Assembly: GCA_964470915.1 (NCBI GenBank)
Contig: CAYYEM010000026.1
Coordinates: 1-23,836 of the forward strand
Length of the DNA stretch: 23,836 nt
Origin: CAYPXN01 sp964470915
GTDB lineage: Bacteria; UBA10199; JADFYH01
Reading direction: 5' to 3'
The position numbers were made by a program, and so were the translations under genes. Position 1 is the first letter of the stretch; each line of letters opens with the position of its first letter. Shown here in pieces: positions 1 to 7,533 of the stretch. The notes under the pieces were generated by a model. That model worked only from the letters and a program-made list of their open reading frames with translations. It was not told the DNA's origin and made no database searches.

Positions 1-23
1 TTTCAGATGCCGGTCTTAGTCAA

Positions 24-51
24 AAACACTAGACACTAATCACTAGCGACT
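24..51 (-). repeat. Heptamer repeat array, 4 units
   Basis: Four abutting 7-mers read on the plus strand as AAACACT, AGACACT, AATCACT and AGCGACT; on the minus strand they have the form AGTGNNT, the last unit being degenerate. The same type of 7-nt array occurs at 18742-18776, so this is a dispersed repeat style of the genome. No protein signal covers it convincingly. Confidence 0.6.
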
Positions 52-57
52 GCCTTT

Positions 58-219
58 TCAGACACGTCCTTGGACGTGAAAGCTTCTTTGAAGCGATTGA
101 AGTTTTTGATCGAGTCCCCAATATTGTTTGTTTTGTAGTGCATGATTCAGTTGTTCCTGAATTTTTCTCAGAGACTCTTGGAGTTTTTTTGATTCTTGTT
201 CCTGTTTTTGATTTTCCAT
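58..219 (-). CDS. Doubtful small coiled-coil ORF
   Basis: An ATG at 219 opens a 53-residue minus-strand frame ending with TGA at 58-60. The product would be rich in Gln, Lys, Glu and Leu with heptad-like spacing, suggesting a coiled coil, and has no recognisable domain. There is no visible Shine-Dalgarno before the ATG, and the last third of the frame overlaps two hairpins, which argues against it. A TTG at 249 could extend it by 10 residues. I do not recognise a family. It may simply be a fortuitous frame in a repeat-bearing intergenic region. Confidence 0.2.
   Translation of the reverse strand: MENQKQEQESKKLQESLRKIQEQLNHALQNKQYWGLDQKLQSLQRSFHVQGRV
63..94. other. Two adjacent short hairpins
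   Basis: CACGTCC (63-69) and GGACGTG (72-78) form a perfect 7-bp inverted repeat with a 2-nt centre. It is followed immediately by GCTTC (82-86), TTT, GAAGC (90-94). Neither is followed by a clear T run on either strand, so they are weak terminator candidates. They could equally be part of a repeat element. Confidence 0.4.
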
Positions 220-342
220 GCTTTGATGAGATTGCAGAAGGGATGCCAAAGAGATCGCAAAGAGAAGTTTTTAAATTTTTTATATAAAAATCAGAATGTT
301 GTGGAAGGGGAGCGGCATTCGCATTACAATAAGGCACTCAAA

Positions 343-395
343 AGTGTCCGATTTCCGGACACTGTGTCCGGAAAAAGTGTCCGATTTTCGGACAG
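343..395. promoter_or_regulatory. TGTCCG/CGGACA dyad cluster, candidate operator
   Basis: Two 17-bp dyads differing at one base, TGTCCGATTTCCGGACA (345-361) and TGTCCGATTTTCGGACA (378-394), start 33 bp apart, about three helical turns. A third TGTCCG half-site (365-370) pairs with the right arm of the first dyad, giving an overlapping palindrome at 355-371 with 8-bp arms around one base. The cluster ends 17 nt before the ATG of the oxidoreductase gene at 412, a position suited to an operator or to an mRNA hairpin. The binding protein is unknown. It could instead be a dispersed repeat. Confidence 0.5.
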
Positions 396-411
396 TCTCG
401 AGGGTGATTAA

Positions 412-2349
412 ATGGCGACAAAGAAACTTTTAAGTGCTGCTCAAAAAAAAATACTGGAACTTATTGCCGATACACTCATTCCTGTTTCCGAAAAAATTCC
501 ATACAAGCCATCAGAGCTTAAAATTGCAGATAAAGTAGAAAGATTGAATTTAGTTTATTCCCCTAAAAACGTGATTAGGCTTTTTTGTTTGATTTTAAAT
601 TATCTTGAATATCGAGCTGTTTTTTTTCGTTTTTGCGGCAAAAAATTTACCAAAATGGATGAAAAGCTCCGAGCAGATTATTTGGCAAGTTTTTATCATT
701 CCCCTTTACTCTATCGCCGCATGTTATTTCGTTTTATAGAAGCGAATCTAGTGCCGAACTTCTACGCTTCTCCGGAAGTTTCTCAATGTATTGGTTATCA
801 AGCAAAACAGCCGAACAAAAAACCCTCATCTGTTTTATATGGTGAGCAAGTGAAGCTTGATTTGAATCAGGACTATTCTCTTGAAGCGGATGTCTGCGTG
901 ATTGGTTCGGGAGCAGGGGGTGCTCCTGTCGCTGCTGAACTTGCGCAAGCCGGGCTCAAGGTAGTCATTTTAGAGGAAGGTGGCAGATTTGATCTCAATG
1001 ATTTCACAGGTGATGCCGTAGAGCGTTCAGTAAAAATGTATCGTGATTTTGGTTTAACAGCTACCTTAGGTACGCCTTTAATTCCTATTTTAACTGGAAA
1101 AACCATCGGTGGCACGACGACTATCAATTCGGGGACCTGTTTTCGAACCCCCGATCAGGTTTTGCAAAAATGGATAAAACTATACGGCCTGAGTGATTTA
1201 ACTGCTGAAGAGATGAAGCCTTATTTTGAAAAAGTAGAACAGGTTGTTAATGTGATAGATGTACCAGAGGAGTTAATAGATCCCAGTGCTAAAATTTTTC
1301 GGCGAGGACTTCAACAGATGGGTCTTCACGGAATTCCTCTAAAGCGAAATGTGAAAGCCTGCGAGGGGAGTAGTCTTTGTTGTTTTGGGTGCCCAACAGA
1401 TGCCAAACAAAGTGTTCAGTTGAATTATATTCCTCAAGCCCTGCAAGCGGGTGCAGAAATTTATCCTTATACTTTGGCTGAAAAAATTATTCATCGAAAT
1501 GGAAAGTTTAGTGAGGTGTTAGCACGTCGGATAAATCCCCTTACTCAAAAAGCTTCTGCGATGATTCGAGTCAAATCTAAAGTGTTAGTGGTCGCAGGAG
1601 GTACTTTGCAAACTCCTTATTTATTGAAACATTCTGGGGTTGCGACGCAATCAAAAGCTTTGGGAAATAATTTGACTCTTCACCCTGCAGGCAAAGCTTT
1701 GGCTTTGTTTAAAGATTCAGTTTTAGGTTGGAAGGGGGTCCCCCAGAGCTTTTATTGTCCTGACTATAAAGATCAGGGTATTATGTTTGAAGGAGCATTT
1801 ATGCCGCCTTCGATACAATCTTTGGCACTTTTAGTCAGAGGAAAAGAGCAGAAGGAGGTCATGGATCATTTTGACCGTGTGGCCACTTTTGGTTTTTTAA
1901 TCAGTGATGAATCACGAGGAAGAGTAAGATATACCCCACAGGGAGACCGACTCATTTTTTATTCTCTGAATCAAAATGATTTTAAAAAATTTGTCGATGC
2001 AGTGCATATTTTGTGCAAGGTGTTTTTTGAAGCAGGGGCTCAAAAAATATATCCTCCAATCCATAACTTGCCCGTTTTGAATTCTCCTTCTGAGTTAGAT
2101 CAAATTAATATTGAAAATTTAAAGAAAAAAGATTTGGAACTGCTTTCTTTCCATCCTTTGGGAACTTGTTGCATGGGGGTGGATCCTAAAACATCCGTAA
2201 TCAACTCATATGGTAGAGTACATGGAATGGAAAATATTTTTGTGAGCGATGGGAGTATTTTCCCTTCTTCCCTCGGGGTAAACCCTCAAATCAGCATCAT
2301 GGCCTTTGCCACGAGAACCGCAGAACATATTAAGAAAAATTATTTTTGA
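412..2349 (+). CDS. GMC-family FAD-dependent oxidoreductase
   Basis: This 645-residue protein has the layout of glucose-methanol-choline oxidoreductases, FAD enzymes that oxidise alcohols or sterols. The FAD-binding GSGAGG is at 165-170, followed by an acidic strand end near 188. A GMC-type segment with GGTTTINSG lies near 233-241. The C-terminal HPLGTCCMG (581-589) carries the likely active-site His581, and NPQ (624-626) the second active-site position. The first 150 residues precede the Rossmann fold and begin with a helical stretch resembling the N-terminal domains of long-chain alcohol oxidases. Cysteines at 317, 323, 324 and 327 form a cluster common in the cholesterol-oxidase-like branch. 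GAGGG ends about 7 nt before the ATG. The substrate cannot be told from sequence. Its end overlaps the convergent gene by 10 bp. Confidence 0.9.
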   Translation: MATKKLLSAAQKKILELIADTLIPVSEKIPYKPSELKIADKVERLNLVYSPKNVIRLFCLILNYLEYRAVFFRFCGKKFTKMDEKLRADYLASFYHSPLLYRRMLFRFIEANLVPNFYASPEVSQCIGYQAKQPNKKPSSVLYGEQVKLDLNQDYSLEADVCVIGSGAGGAPVAAELAQAGLKVVILEEGGRFDLNDFTGDAVERSVKMYRDFGLTATLGTPLIPILTGKTIGGTTTINSGTCFRTPDQVLQKWIKLYGLSDLTAEEMKPYFEKVEQVVNVIDVPEELIDPSAKIFRRGLQQMGLHGIPLKRNVKACEGSSLCCFGCPTDAKQSVQLNYIPQALQAGAEIYPYTLAEKIIHRNGKFSEVLARRINPLTQKASAMIRVKSKVLVVAGGTLQTPYLLKHSGVATQSKALGNNLTLHPAGKALALFKDSVLGWKGVPQSFYCPDYKDQGIMFEGAFMPPSIQSLALLVRGKEQKEVMDHFDRVATFGFLISDESRGRVRYTPQGDRLIFYSLNQNDFKKFVDAVHILCKVFFEAGAQKIYPPIHNLPVLNSPSELDQINIENLKKKDLELLSFHPLGTCCMGVDPKTSVINSYGRVHGMENIFVSDGSIFPSSLGVNPQISIMAFATRTAEHIKKNYF

Positions 2350-3071
2350 AGAGTTATAAACTTCCTCGGCTCATCGGTGATAATCACATCGGCACCGGCT
2401 TGAGAAAATGTTTCTGCTTCTTTTTCATCATTGACCGTCCAAATCCAACACTCACGATTTTTTTGATGAATTGTTTCAATAGTAGAATGATCGATTAGAC
2501 CTCTTGAAATGTTCCAACTTTGAGGTTTTACAAAAAAATCCCATCCTCCCTTTTTTGAGAAGGGATCTTGTTTTTCATAAAACAAATAACCTCTTTTGAT
2601 GTGTGGTGCGATTTTCATCAGTCGTCGCAGTGCAAAAATATTGAAAGAAGAGATCCAGATTTGTTCTTCAATATTAAAATCACGAATGAGTTGTAAAAGA
2701 AGCGTTTCACGACCATCATCAAAAATATTTTTACCTTTCATTTCAACATTGATGATCATTTTTCCGCGCAGTAACTCAAAAACCTCTGCGAGACTTGGAA
2801 TTTTTTCACCTCTAAATTCTGTGGAATAGTGAGAACCAAAATCAAGTTGTCGAAGTTCTTGGAGCGTCATGTTTTTGACTGAATCTCTTCGACCCGTAAA
2901 TTCCTCAAGGTTTTCATTATGGGTGACCACCAGTTGCCGATCTTTTGATAAAAGAACATCTAGTTCTACGCCATCTGCCCCCATGTCTTTAGCTTTGGCA
3001 AAAGCCGCGAGTGTATTTTCAGGAGCTTCACGTCGTGCACCGCGATGGGCAAGGATCAGCGGTTTTTTCAT
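2340..3071 (-). CDS. Glycerophosphodiester phosphodiesterase family protein
   Basis: This enzyme hydrolyses glycerophosphodiesters to sn-glycerol 3-phosphate and an alcohol. The 243-residue chain is a single GDPD TIM-barrel domain. His9-Arg10 in AHRG, PENT (17-20), Glu36 and Asp38 in GVELD, and His51 in VTHNE give the catalytic pair (His9, His51) and the metal ligands. The end carries WTVND and the ADVIITDEP motif typical of the family. There is no signal peptide or membrane segment, so a cytoplasmic enzyme is likely. The ATG at 3071 overlaps the stop of rsmE (ATGA); this decides the start against a longer frame beginning at 3158, which would lie inside rsmE. The 3' end overlaps the GMC gene convergently. 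Confidence 0.92.
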   Translation of the reverse strand: MKKPLILAHRGARREAPENTLAAFAKAKDMGADGVELDVLLSKDRQLVVTHNENLEEFTGRRDSVKNMTLQELRQLDFGSHYSTEFRGEKIPSLAEVFELLRGKMIINVEMKGKNIFDDGRETLLLQLIRDFNIEEQIWISSFNIFALRRLMKIAPHIKRGYLFYEKQDPFSKKGGWDFFVKPQSWNISRGLIDHSTIETIHQKNRECWIWTVNDEKEAETFSQAGADVIITDEPRKFITLQK

Positions 3072-3778
3072 TGCATCGACTCCTTTAAAAAATTGAGAAT
3101 CGAAAGAGCTGATATCGCTGCTGTTTCTGCTCTCAAAGTGTGAACTCCCAAAGAACAAAGTTTAAACCCATGTTCTTGTGCTTTTTTTTCTTCAGAAGGG
3201 CTGAAGCCACCTTCGGGTCCTATCAAGAAGATCCATTCGGAGTTGTTTCCCTTTTGAATCATGTAATCTTCAAGATCTCTTGCGCGAAGTGAGCCAATAT
3301 TTTCGAGTGAAAAAATAAGCTTGAGCGCATCTTTATTTTGAAACTTTAATAGCAGATCTTCAAAACTCAGGATCGGACCCATTTGTGGTAAAAGTCCTCT
3401 TCCGGATTGTTTTAAACTTTCTCGTGCAATCTTTTCCCAACGAAGGATTTTTTTATTATCTTCTTTTTCAGCTTTTACAACGCAGTGTTCGGATTCAAAA
3501 GGAAGAATGCTTTGAATGCCCAGTTCACAACTTTTTTCAATGAGCCAATCCATTTTGGTGTTTTTTAAAAGAGCGGGGCAAAGTGTGAGCAGAGGAGCAT
3601 GTGCTTCTTCCTGAATTCGACTCGATAAAATTTCAATTTCGACGAGAGGGCTTAAGTTTACAATTTTTCCTTCATAGAGTTTGCCTTGCCCTGTAAGAAG
3701 TTCGACAGAATCCCCTAATTTCTTTCTCATGACCGAAGTTAAGTGGTGGGATTCATAAGCATCTAAAAAGGCTTTTTT
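3068..3778 (-). CDS. rsmE: 16S rRNA m3U1498 methyltransferase (5' end in gap)
   Basis: RsmE methylates N3 of U1498 in 16S rRNA using S-adenosylmethionine and belongs to the knotted SPOUT class. The SAM-site motifs are present: LIGPEGGFS, then LGVHTLRAETAA near the C terminus. An ATG at 3730 exists, but the frame stays open upstream to the gap edge and encodes YESHHLTSVMRKK. This is the conserved HHL..V.R segment of the N-terminal PUA-like domain, so the true start lies in the gap and roughly 15-20 residues are missing. Translationally coupled to the downstream phosphodiesterase through ATGA. Confidence 0.93.
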   Translation of the reverse strand, partial: KKAFLDAYESHHLTSVMRKKLGDSVELLTGQGKLYEGKIVNLSPLVEIEILSSRIQEEAHAPLLTLCPALLKNTKMDWLIEKSCELGIQSILPFESEHCVVKAEKEDNKKILRWEKIARESLKQSGRGLLPQMGPILSFEDLLLKFQNKDALKLIFSLENIGSLRARDLEDYMIQKGNNSEWIFLIGPEGGFSPSEEKKAQEHGFKLCSLGVHTLRAETAAISALSILNFLKESMQ

Positions 3779-3878
3779 NNNNNNNNNNNNNNNNNNNNNN
3801 NNNNNNNNNNNNNNNNNNNNNNNNNNNNNNNNNNNNNNNNNNNNNNNNNNNNNNNNNNNNNNNNNNNNNNNNNNNNNN
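3779..3878. other. Assembly gap (100 N)
   Basis: Exactly 100 N, a scaffolding placeholder. It contains the start of rsmE and the divergent promoter region toward the gene at 3906. Confidence 0.97.
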
Positions 3879-3905
3879 TATCTTTTTAGTTAGAATCTTT
3901 CAATC

Positions 3906-4574
3906 ATGAATCAAACGATTATTCATTGGGAACAAAGAGAGCAAGTTGGCTTCTTTAAAGGCTTTTGGGAAAGTCTCAAACTTTCCATGCTCGAGCCTTC
4001 TCGTTTTTTTGACTCGGTGCCAGTTGGCGGAAATTACAGCTCTCCACTAATTTTTGGAATGATTTGTATTAGTTTGGGGGTTTTTTTCTCAACGATTTAC
4101 CAATTATTTTTTCAAGGTTTTGGAGCTTTGCTTCAGCATTTTGTGGGTCTGCCTGTCAAAGAAGTTCTGCTGAATGCCAGTTTTTCAATGTTCATAGGGA
4201 TTGGTCTTTTGATTGCAGCCCCGATCTCAAGTTTGATTAATCTGTTTTTGTATTCAGGAATTTATCATTTGTTTTTACTTTTACTCGGGAGTGGAAAAAA
4301 TCGTTATGAAGCCACTTTCAGGGTTTATGCCTATTCACAAGGTCCCCAATTGTTACAGTTGATACCTTTGGTAGGTTTTCTTGCCGCCTTTATATGGCAA
4401 TATGTCATTTTAGTGATTGGTTTTAAAAAACTTCAACAAGCTTCTACAGGTCAGGCTCTAGGAGCCGCATTGCTGCCTCTGGTATTGATTTGCGGGCTTA
4501 CTTTCTTTGTGATTGCTGTCATTATGGTTTTGCTATTCCTGCTTATTGTGGCAGTAGGTCATCAACCTGTTTGA
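3906..4574 (+). CDS. Yip1-like multi-pass membrane protein
   Basis: The 222-residue protein starts with a soluble stretch of about 45 residues containing GFWESLKLSMLEPSRFF, a pattern typical of bacterial YIP1-domain proteins, with the phenylalanine-rich turn before the first helix. About five hydrophobic helices follow, roughly at 48-70, 90-125, 128-145, 155-175 and 180-215. The function of bacterial YIP1 proteins is not established, and nothing here points to a specific role. No Shine-Dalgarno is visible before the ATG, and the upstream region is cut by the gap. It is followed 5 nt later by the ROK kinase gene, so the two are probably co-transcribed. Confidence 0.75.
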   Translation: MNQTIIHWEQREQVGFFKGFWESLKLSMLEPSRFFDSVPVGGNYSSPLIFGMICISLGVFFSTIYQLFFQGFGALLQHFVGLPVKEVLLNASFSMFIGIGLLIAAPISSLINLFLYSGIYHLFLLLLGSGKNRYEATFRVYAYSQGPQLLQLIPLVGFLAAFIWQYVILVIGFKKLQQASTGQALGAALLPLVLICGLTFFVIAVIMVLLFLLIVAVGHQPV

Positions 4575-4579
4575 ATGCT

Positions 4580-5500
4580 ATGAGATCAAAGCAAACATCT
4601 TATCAAAGAGTGGCTATTGGGATCGATGTCGGTGGCACTCATATTAAAAGTGCGGTCGTAAATGAAAAGGGAGCGCTTTTACATCACGCATCACTTCCTA
4701 CACAATCGCACAAATCTTCCGAACTAATCCTTAAAAATATTTTAAAATCTTTTACCTATCATAAAAAATGGGCTGAGAAAAAAAAGTTTCATATTATGGG
4801 AGTAGGTTTGGGAATTCCTGGAATTGTTTCACTTAAAGGGATGGTACATCGATCGCCCCATTTCCCGGCTTGGATTGACTACCCCATTCGTGACGAGTTA
4901 GCTAAAAAAATAGCCTTTCCAATTCTTGTTGATAACGATGCAAATATGGCTGCTTTAGGAGAGGGATGGAAGGGGGCTGCTCAAAAAAGTAAGCATTTTG
5001 TTTTATTAACTTTGGGGACGGGTATTGGTGGAGGAATTGTTATCAATCGAAAAATATTTCGAGGGGATTCTGGTTTTGCGGGGGAGATAGGGCACTTGAT
5101 TCTTCACAAAGATGGCTACGCTTGCACTTGTGGAGGTCAAGGCTGTTTAGAGCTTTACGCTTCTGCTGTAGGAATTCAAAAAGTAAGTCCTTTTGAAGCA
5201 AAAAAACTTTACAAACTTGCTTTACGAGGTAATAAAAAAGCCAAAAAAATTCTAGATGCTATGGGTGAGAATCTAGGAGCAGGGATCGCAAGTCTTGTTA
5301 ATGTTTTAGATATTGAAACCATATTGATTGGAGGAGGCCTTTCAGGCGCCTGGACAATGTTTATGAAAGGACTTCATCGAGGTATCCGAAAACATACTTA
5401 TCCTACTCTTGTGAACCGAGTGAAAGTTCAAAGAGCTAAGCTTGGCAATCAAGCCGGAGTTATAGGAGGCGCTCGGGCGATTTTAGAGGAGCAAACATGA
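4580..5500 (+). CDS. ROK-family sugar kinase (glucokinase-like)
   Basis: A 306-residue ROK protein, most likely phosphorylating glucose or a related hexose with ATP. The phosphate-1 motif GIDVGGTHIKSA is at 14-25. The catalytic Asp120 is in VDNDAN, and the phosphate-2 loop LGTGIGGG is at 145-152. The zinc site of the ROK signature is intact: His172, Cys182, Cys184 and Cys189 in CTCGGQGC, followed by Glu191. There is no N-terminal DNA-binding domain, so this is a kinase and not a NagC/XylR-type repressor. The ATG at 4580 was chosen because it places the DVGGT motif 15 residues in; an upstream frame lies inside the membrane-protein gene. The last bases overlap the next ATG (ATGA). Confidence 0.9.
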   Translation: MRSKQTSYQRVAIGIDVGGTHIKSAVVNEKGALLHHASLPTQSHKSSELILKNILKSFTYHKKWAEKKKFHIMGVGLGIPGIVSLKGMVHRSPHFPAWIDYPIRDELAKKIAFPILVDNDANMAALGEGWKGAAQKSKHFVLLTLGTGIGGGIVINRKIFRGDSGFAGEIGHLILHKDGYACTCGGQGCLELYASAVGIQKVSPFEAKKLYKLALRGNKKAKKILDAMGENLGAGIASLVNVLDIETILIGGGLSGAWTMFMKGLHRGIRKHTYPTLVNRVKVQRAKLGNQAGVIGGARAILEEQT

Positions 5501-5865
5501 AAAAAATATTAGGATTCATTTTTTTTATTTCCTTTCCGAGTCTTCTTTGGGCTGCTGAATCAAAGCCTGCAGCAGCAACTCCAGCGGCCCCTTCCTTTAA
5601 TGAAGTTTCCACCAAGGTTTCCCAAGCTTTTTGTACAAAAATGGAGCAATGTTCTACTCAAAAAATTCCTATGAATCAATGCGTAGGACAGATGAACGAT
5701 TCTTTCATCCAAGCTTACAAAGTTTTGCCTGTAGATAAGAAAATTCAGGTTTCAGCAGATCAAATGGGGCAATGTGTGAAAAGCATTCAAGGTTCTACTT
5801 GTGAAAGTTTACAAAAAGCCTCGAGTTTGACGGGTTGTGATTTTATTGGGCAATTGTCGTCGTAG
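5497..5865 (+). CDS. Small secreted six-cysteine protein, unknown function
   Basis: A 122-residue protein with a clear Sec signal peptide: KK at 2-3, a hydrophobic core to about 17, and likely cleavage after Ala19 or Ala20. There is no cysteine at the cleavage site, so it is not a lipoprotein. An Ala/Pro-rich linker (23-32) leads to a domain with six cysteines (46, 52, 62, 93, 102, 114), enough for three disulfides in the periplasm or outside. I do not recognise the family; similar cysteine-patterned secreted proteins of unknown role are known from deltaproteobacteria and myxobacteria. A strong GAGGAG lies just before the ATG, which overlaps the kinase stop, so it is translationally coupled. 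Confidence 0.75.
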   Translation: MKKILGFIFFISFPSLLWAAESKPAAATPAAPSFNEVSTKVSQAFCTKMEQCSTQKIPMNQCVGQMNDSFIQAYKVLPVDKKIQVSADQMGQCVKSIQGSTCESLQKASSLTGCDFIGQLSS

Positions 5866-5871
5866 AAAGAC

Positions 5872-5905
5872 GCCACGGGCAAAGCCCGCAGAGCCTTCCC
5901 CTCAG
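5872..5905 (-). repeat. 34-nt hairpin repeat, copy 1
   Basis: Read on the minus strand, this matches the element at 20040-20073 at 26 of 34 positions. The core is a stem of CGGGC/GCCCG around TTT (plus-strand arms 5876-5880 and 5884-5888). One stem pair differs between copies in a compensatory way (G-C here, C-G in the other). No T run follows, so it is not a standard terminator. It lies between the secreted-protein gene and trpE. Confidence 0.6.
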
Positions 5906-5963
5906 CAGCTATCGCTTTTAGAAATTCTTTGTAATACTCATTAAATCTGTTAATCTCGATAAA

Positions 5964-7448
5964 ATGCCACCCTTATCTTTTAAAGAATTTTCTCGTTTGG
6001 CCTCGCAAGGAAATTTAATTCCTATTTCCCAGGAATTAAGCGCGGATCTTGAAACGCCCGTTGCTGCTTTGCTCAAAGTCCAAAGCTCTCCTTATTCTTT
6101 TTTACTTGAAAGTATGGAGGGTGGAGAAAAGTGGGGGCGTTACAGTTTTGTAGGTTTCAATCCACGCTTCATTTTGCAAGCTCAAGGAAAAAAATGGGAG
6201 TTTTTGAGTCGGGAGAAACGATATTTAAAGCCGACAAAAGGCAGTGGAAATCCTTTGAGTATTCTCAAACAGGAATTGCAGAAGTTTAAATGGGTGCCTG
6301 ACCCAGGGCTGCCTCGTTTATGCGGAGGCGCAGTGGGTTATTTGGGTTATGACTGCATTCGCTATTTTGAAAATATAGAAGATTTGAATCATTCAGGAAT
6401 GGATTTCCCTGATTGTTTTTTTGGTCTCTACGATCAGATGCTTATTTTTGATAATCTTCGTCACACTTCTTATGCAGTGGTGAATGCATTTTTAGATGGC
6501 AAACAGAGTGCAAAAAAAGTGTATGAAAAAGCTTTGGCAGATTTAAAAAAAAATGTTCGCCAATTTCAAAAAAACACCAAGCTAGTTAAGAAAGTAAAGC
6601 TACCTAAAAATCCATCTTGGAAATCTTCACTGAGCGAAAGTGAATTTCGAGAAATGATTTTGAAGGCCCAAAATTATATTAAGGCCGGAGATATTTTTCA
6701 GGTGGTGCTTTCGATGCAATGGAAAGCAAATGCCAAGCTGAACCCGGTGAATGTGTATCGAGCTTTACGCCAATTGAACCCATCTCCGTATTTGTTTTAT
6801 CTCAAGATGGGAAAATATGCTTTGGTGGGTTCTTCTCCTGAGGTCATGGTGCGTTTGGAAAATGGTCAAGTGACTTTACGACCTATTGCGGGCACTCGTC
6901 GTCGTGGGAAAGATGCAGCAGATGATAGGGCCATGGAAAAGGATATGATGGAAGATCCCAAAGAAAAAGCGGAGCATATTATGCTCGTGGATTTGGGTCG
7001 CAATGATGTGGGTAGAGTTTCTGAAGCAGGTTCTGTAAAAGTGACAGAGCTCATGACGGTCGAAAGATATTCTCATGTCATGCACATGGTTTCGAATGTG
7101 GAAGGAAAATTAAAAAAAGGTCAGGATGCTTTCGATGTAATTGCAGCCTCTTTTCCAGCCGGGACATTAAGCGGAGCTCCTAAAATTCGGGCGATGGAAA
7201 TTATCGAAGAGCTTGAGCCTGTGAAGCGTGGATTTTATGGAGGCTGCGTGGGCTATATTGATTTTGCAGGCAATTCTGATATGGCCATTACGATTCGCTC
7301 GATTGCGATGAATACTAAGAATCTTTATGCCCAAGCAGGTGCTGGAGTTGTTTATGATTCAAAACCGGAGCTTGAATATAAAGAATGTCAGAATAAAGCG
7401 CGAGCCGTTATGGAGGCGGTGAAAATGGTGTGCGAAGGGAAAGTGTGA
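5964..7448 (+). CDS. trpE: Anthranilate synthase component I
   Basis: TrpE makes anthranilate from chorismate using ammonia supplied by TrpG, the first committed step of tryptophan synthesis. At 494 residues it is full length. The N-terminal LLES (47-50) is the tryptophan-binding feedback motif. The chorismate-binding domain shows PIAGTRRRG (307-315), GRNDVGRV (345-352), FPAGTLSGAPK (397-407) and GAGVVYDS (459-466). PabB is the alternative for this fold, but the operon context and the LLES motif favour TrpE. No Shine-Dalgarno precedes the ATG. The 98-nt upstream region shows no leader peptide with Trp codons and no attenuator, only a hairpin repeat and an AT-rich stretch, so the mode of control is not visible. 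Confidence 0.96.
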   Translation: MPPLSFKEFSRLASQGNLIPISQELSADLETPVAALLKVQSSPYSFLLESMEGGEKWGRYSFVGFNPRFILQAQGKKWEFLSREKRYLKPTKGSGNPLSILKQELQKFKWVPDPGLPRLCGGAVGYLGYDCIRYFENIEDLNHSGMDFPDCFFGLYDQMLIFDNLRHTSYAVVNAFLDGKQSAKKVYEKALADLKKNVRQFQKNTKLVKKVKLPKNPSWKSSLSESEFREMILKAQNYIKAGDIFQVVLSMQWKANAKLNPVNVYRALRQLNPSPYLFYLKMGKYALVGSSPEVMVRLENGQVTLRPIAGTRRRGKDAADDRAMEKDMMEDPKEKAEHIMLVDLGRNDVGRVSEAGSVKVTELMTVERYSHVMHMVSNVEGKLKKGQDAFDVIAASFPAGTLSGAPKIRAMEIIEELEPVKRGFYGGCVGYIDFAGNSDMAITIRSIAMNTKNLYAQAGAGVVYDSKPELEYKECQNKARAVMEAVKMVCEGKV

Positions 7449-7465
7449 TTGAAGTTTTCCAAAAT

Positions 7466-7526
7466 CGTTCGTGGTGAAAGTCGAACCATGAATGGATTTG
7501 TCCTTCGACAAGCTCAGGATGAACGG
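7466..7526. repeat. Inverted dispersed repeat between trpE and trpG
   Basis: About 61 nt. The left half begins CGTTCGTGGTGA and contains GTCGAACCA; the right half contains CCTTCGACAAGCTCAGG and ends GAACGG. The halves are imperfect inverted copies of one unit (CGTTC, about 4 variable bases, TGA, GTCGAA) and could form a long hairpin in mRNA. The CCTTCGAC..CTCAGG core also occurs in reverse orientation inside leuS at 14964-14991. It provides a spurious 14-codon extension in front of trpG. Confidence 0.7.
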
Positions 7527-7533
7527 TATTTAT

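Noticed and set aside
29..337. 102-codon minus-strand ORF at the window start
   Set aside because: Low-complexity composition without domain signal; it runs across heptamers and hairpins and conflicts with the alternative frame.
196..411. Small plus-strand ORF before the oxidoreductase gene
   Set aside because: No ribosome site, no recognisable pattern, and its last third is a translation of the TGTCCG dyads.
3072..3158. N-terminal extension of the phosphodiesterase
   Set aside because: It lies inside rsmE in another frame; the ATGA overlap at 3071 and the AHRG motif at residue 8 fix the shorter start.
3728..3730. ATG at 3730 as the rsmE start
   Set aside because: The frame upstream to the gap encodes the conserved HHLTSV segment, so this Met is internal.
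4490..4579. Upstream extension of the ROK kinase
   Set aside because: It overlaps the membrane-protein gene and adds a cysteine-rich stretch foreign to the family.
5929..5956. TTGTAA and TAATCT as the trpE promoter
   Set aside because: Only a weak match, and it would leave no leader before the ATG; not enough to call.
7492..7533. Longer trpG start
   Set aside because: All 14 extra codons come from the dispersed repeat; TrpG proteins normally begin at MLLMIDNYDSF.
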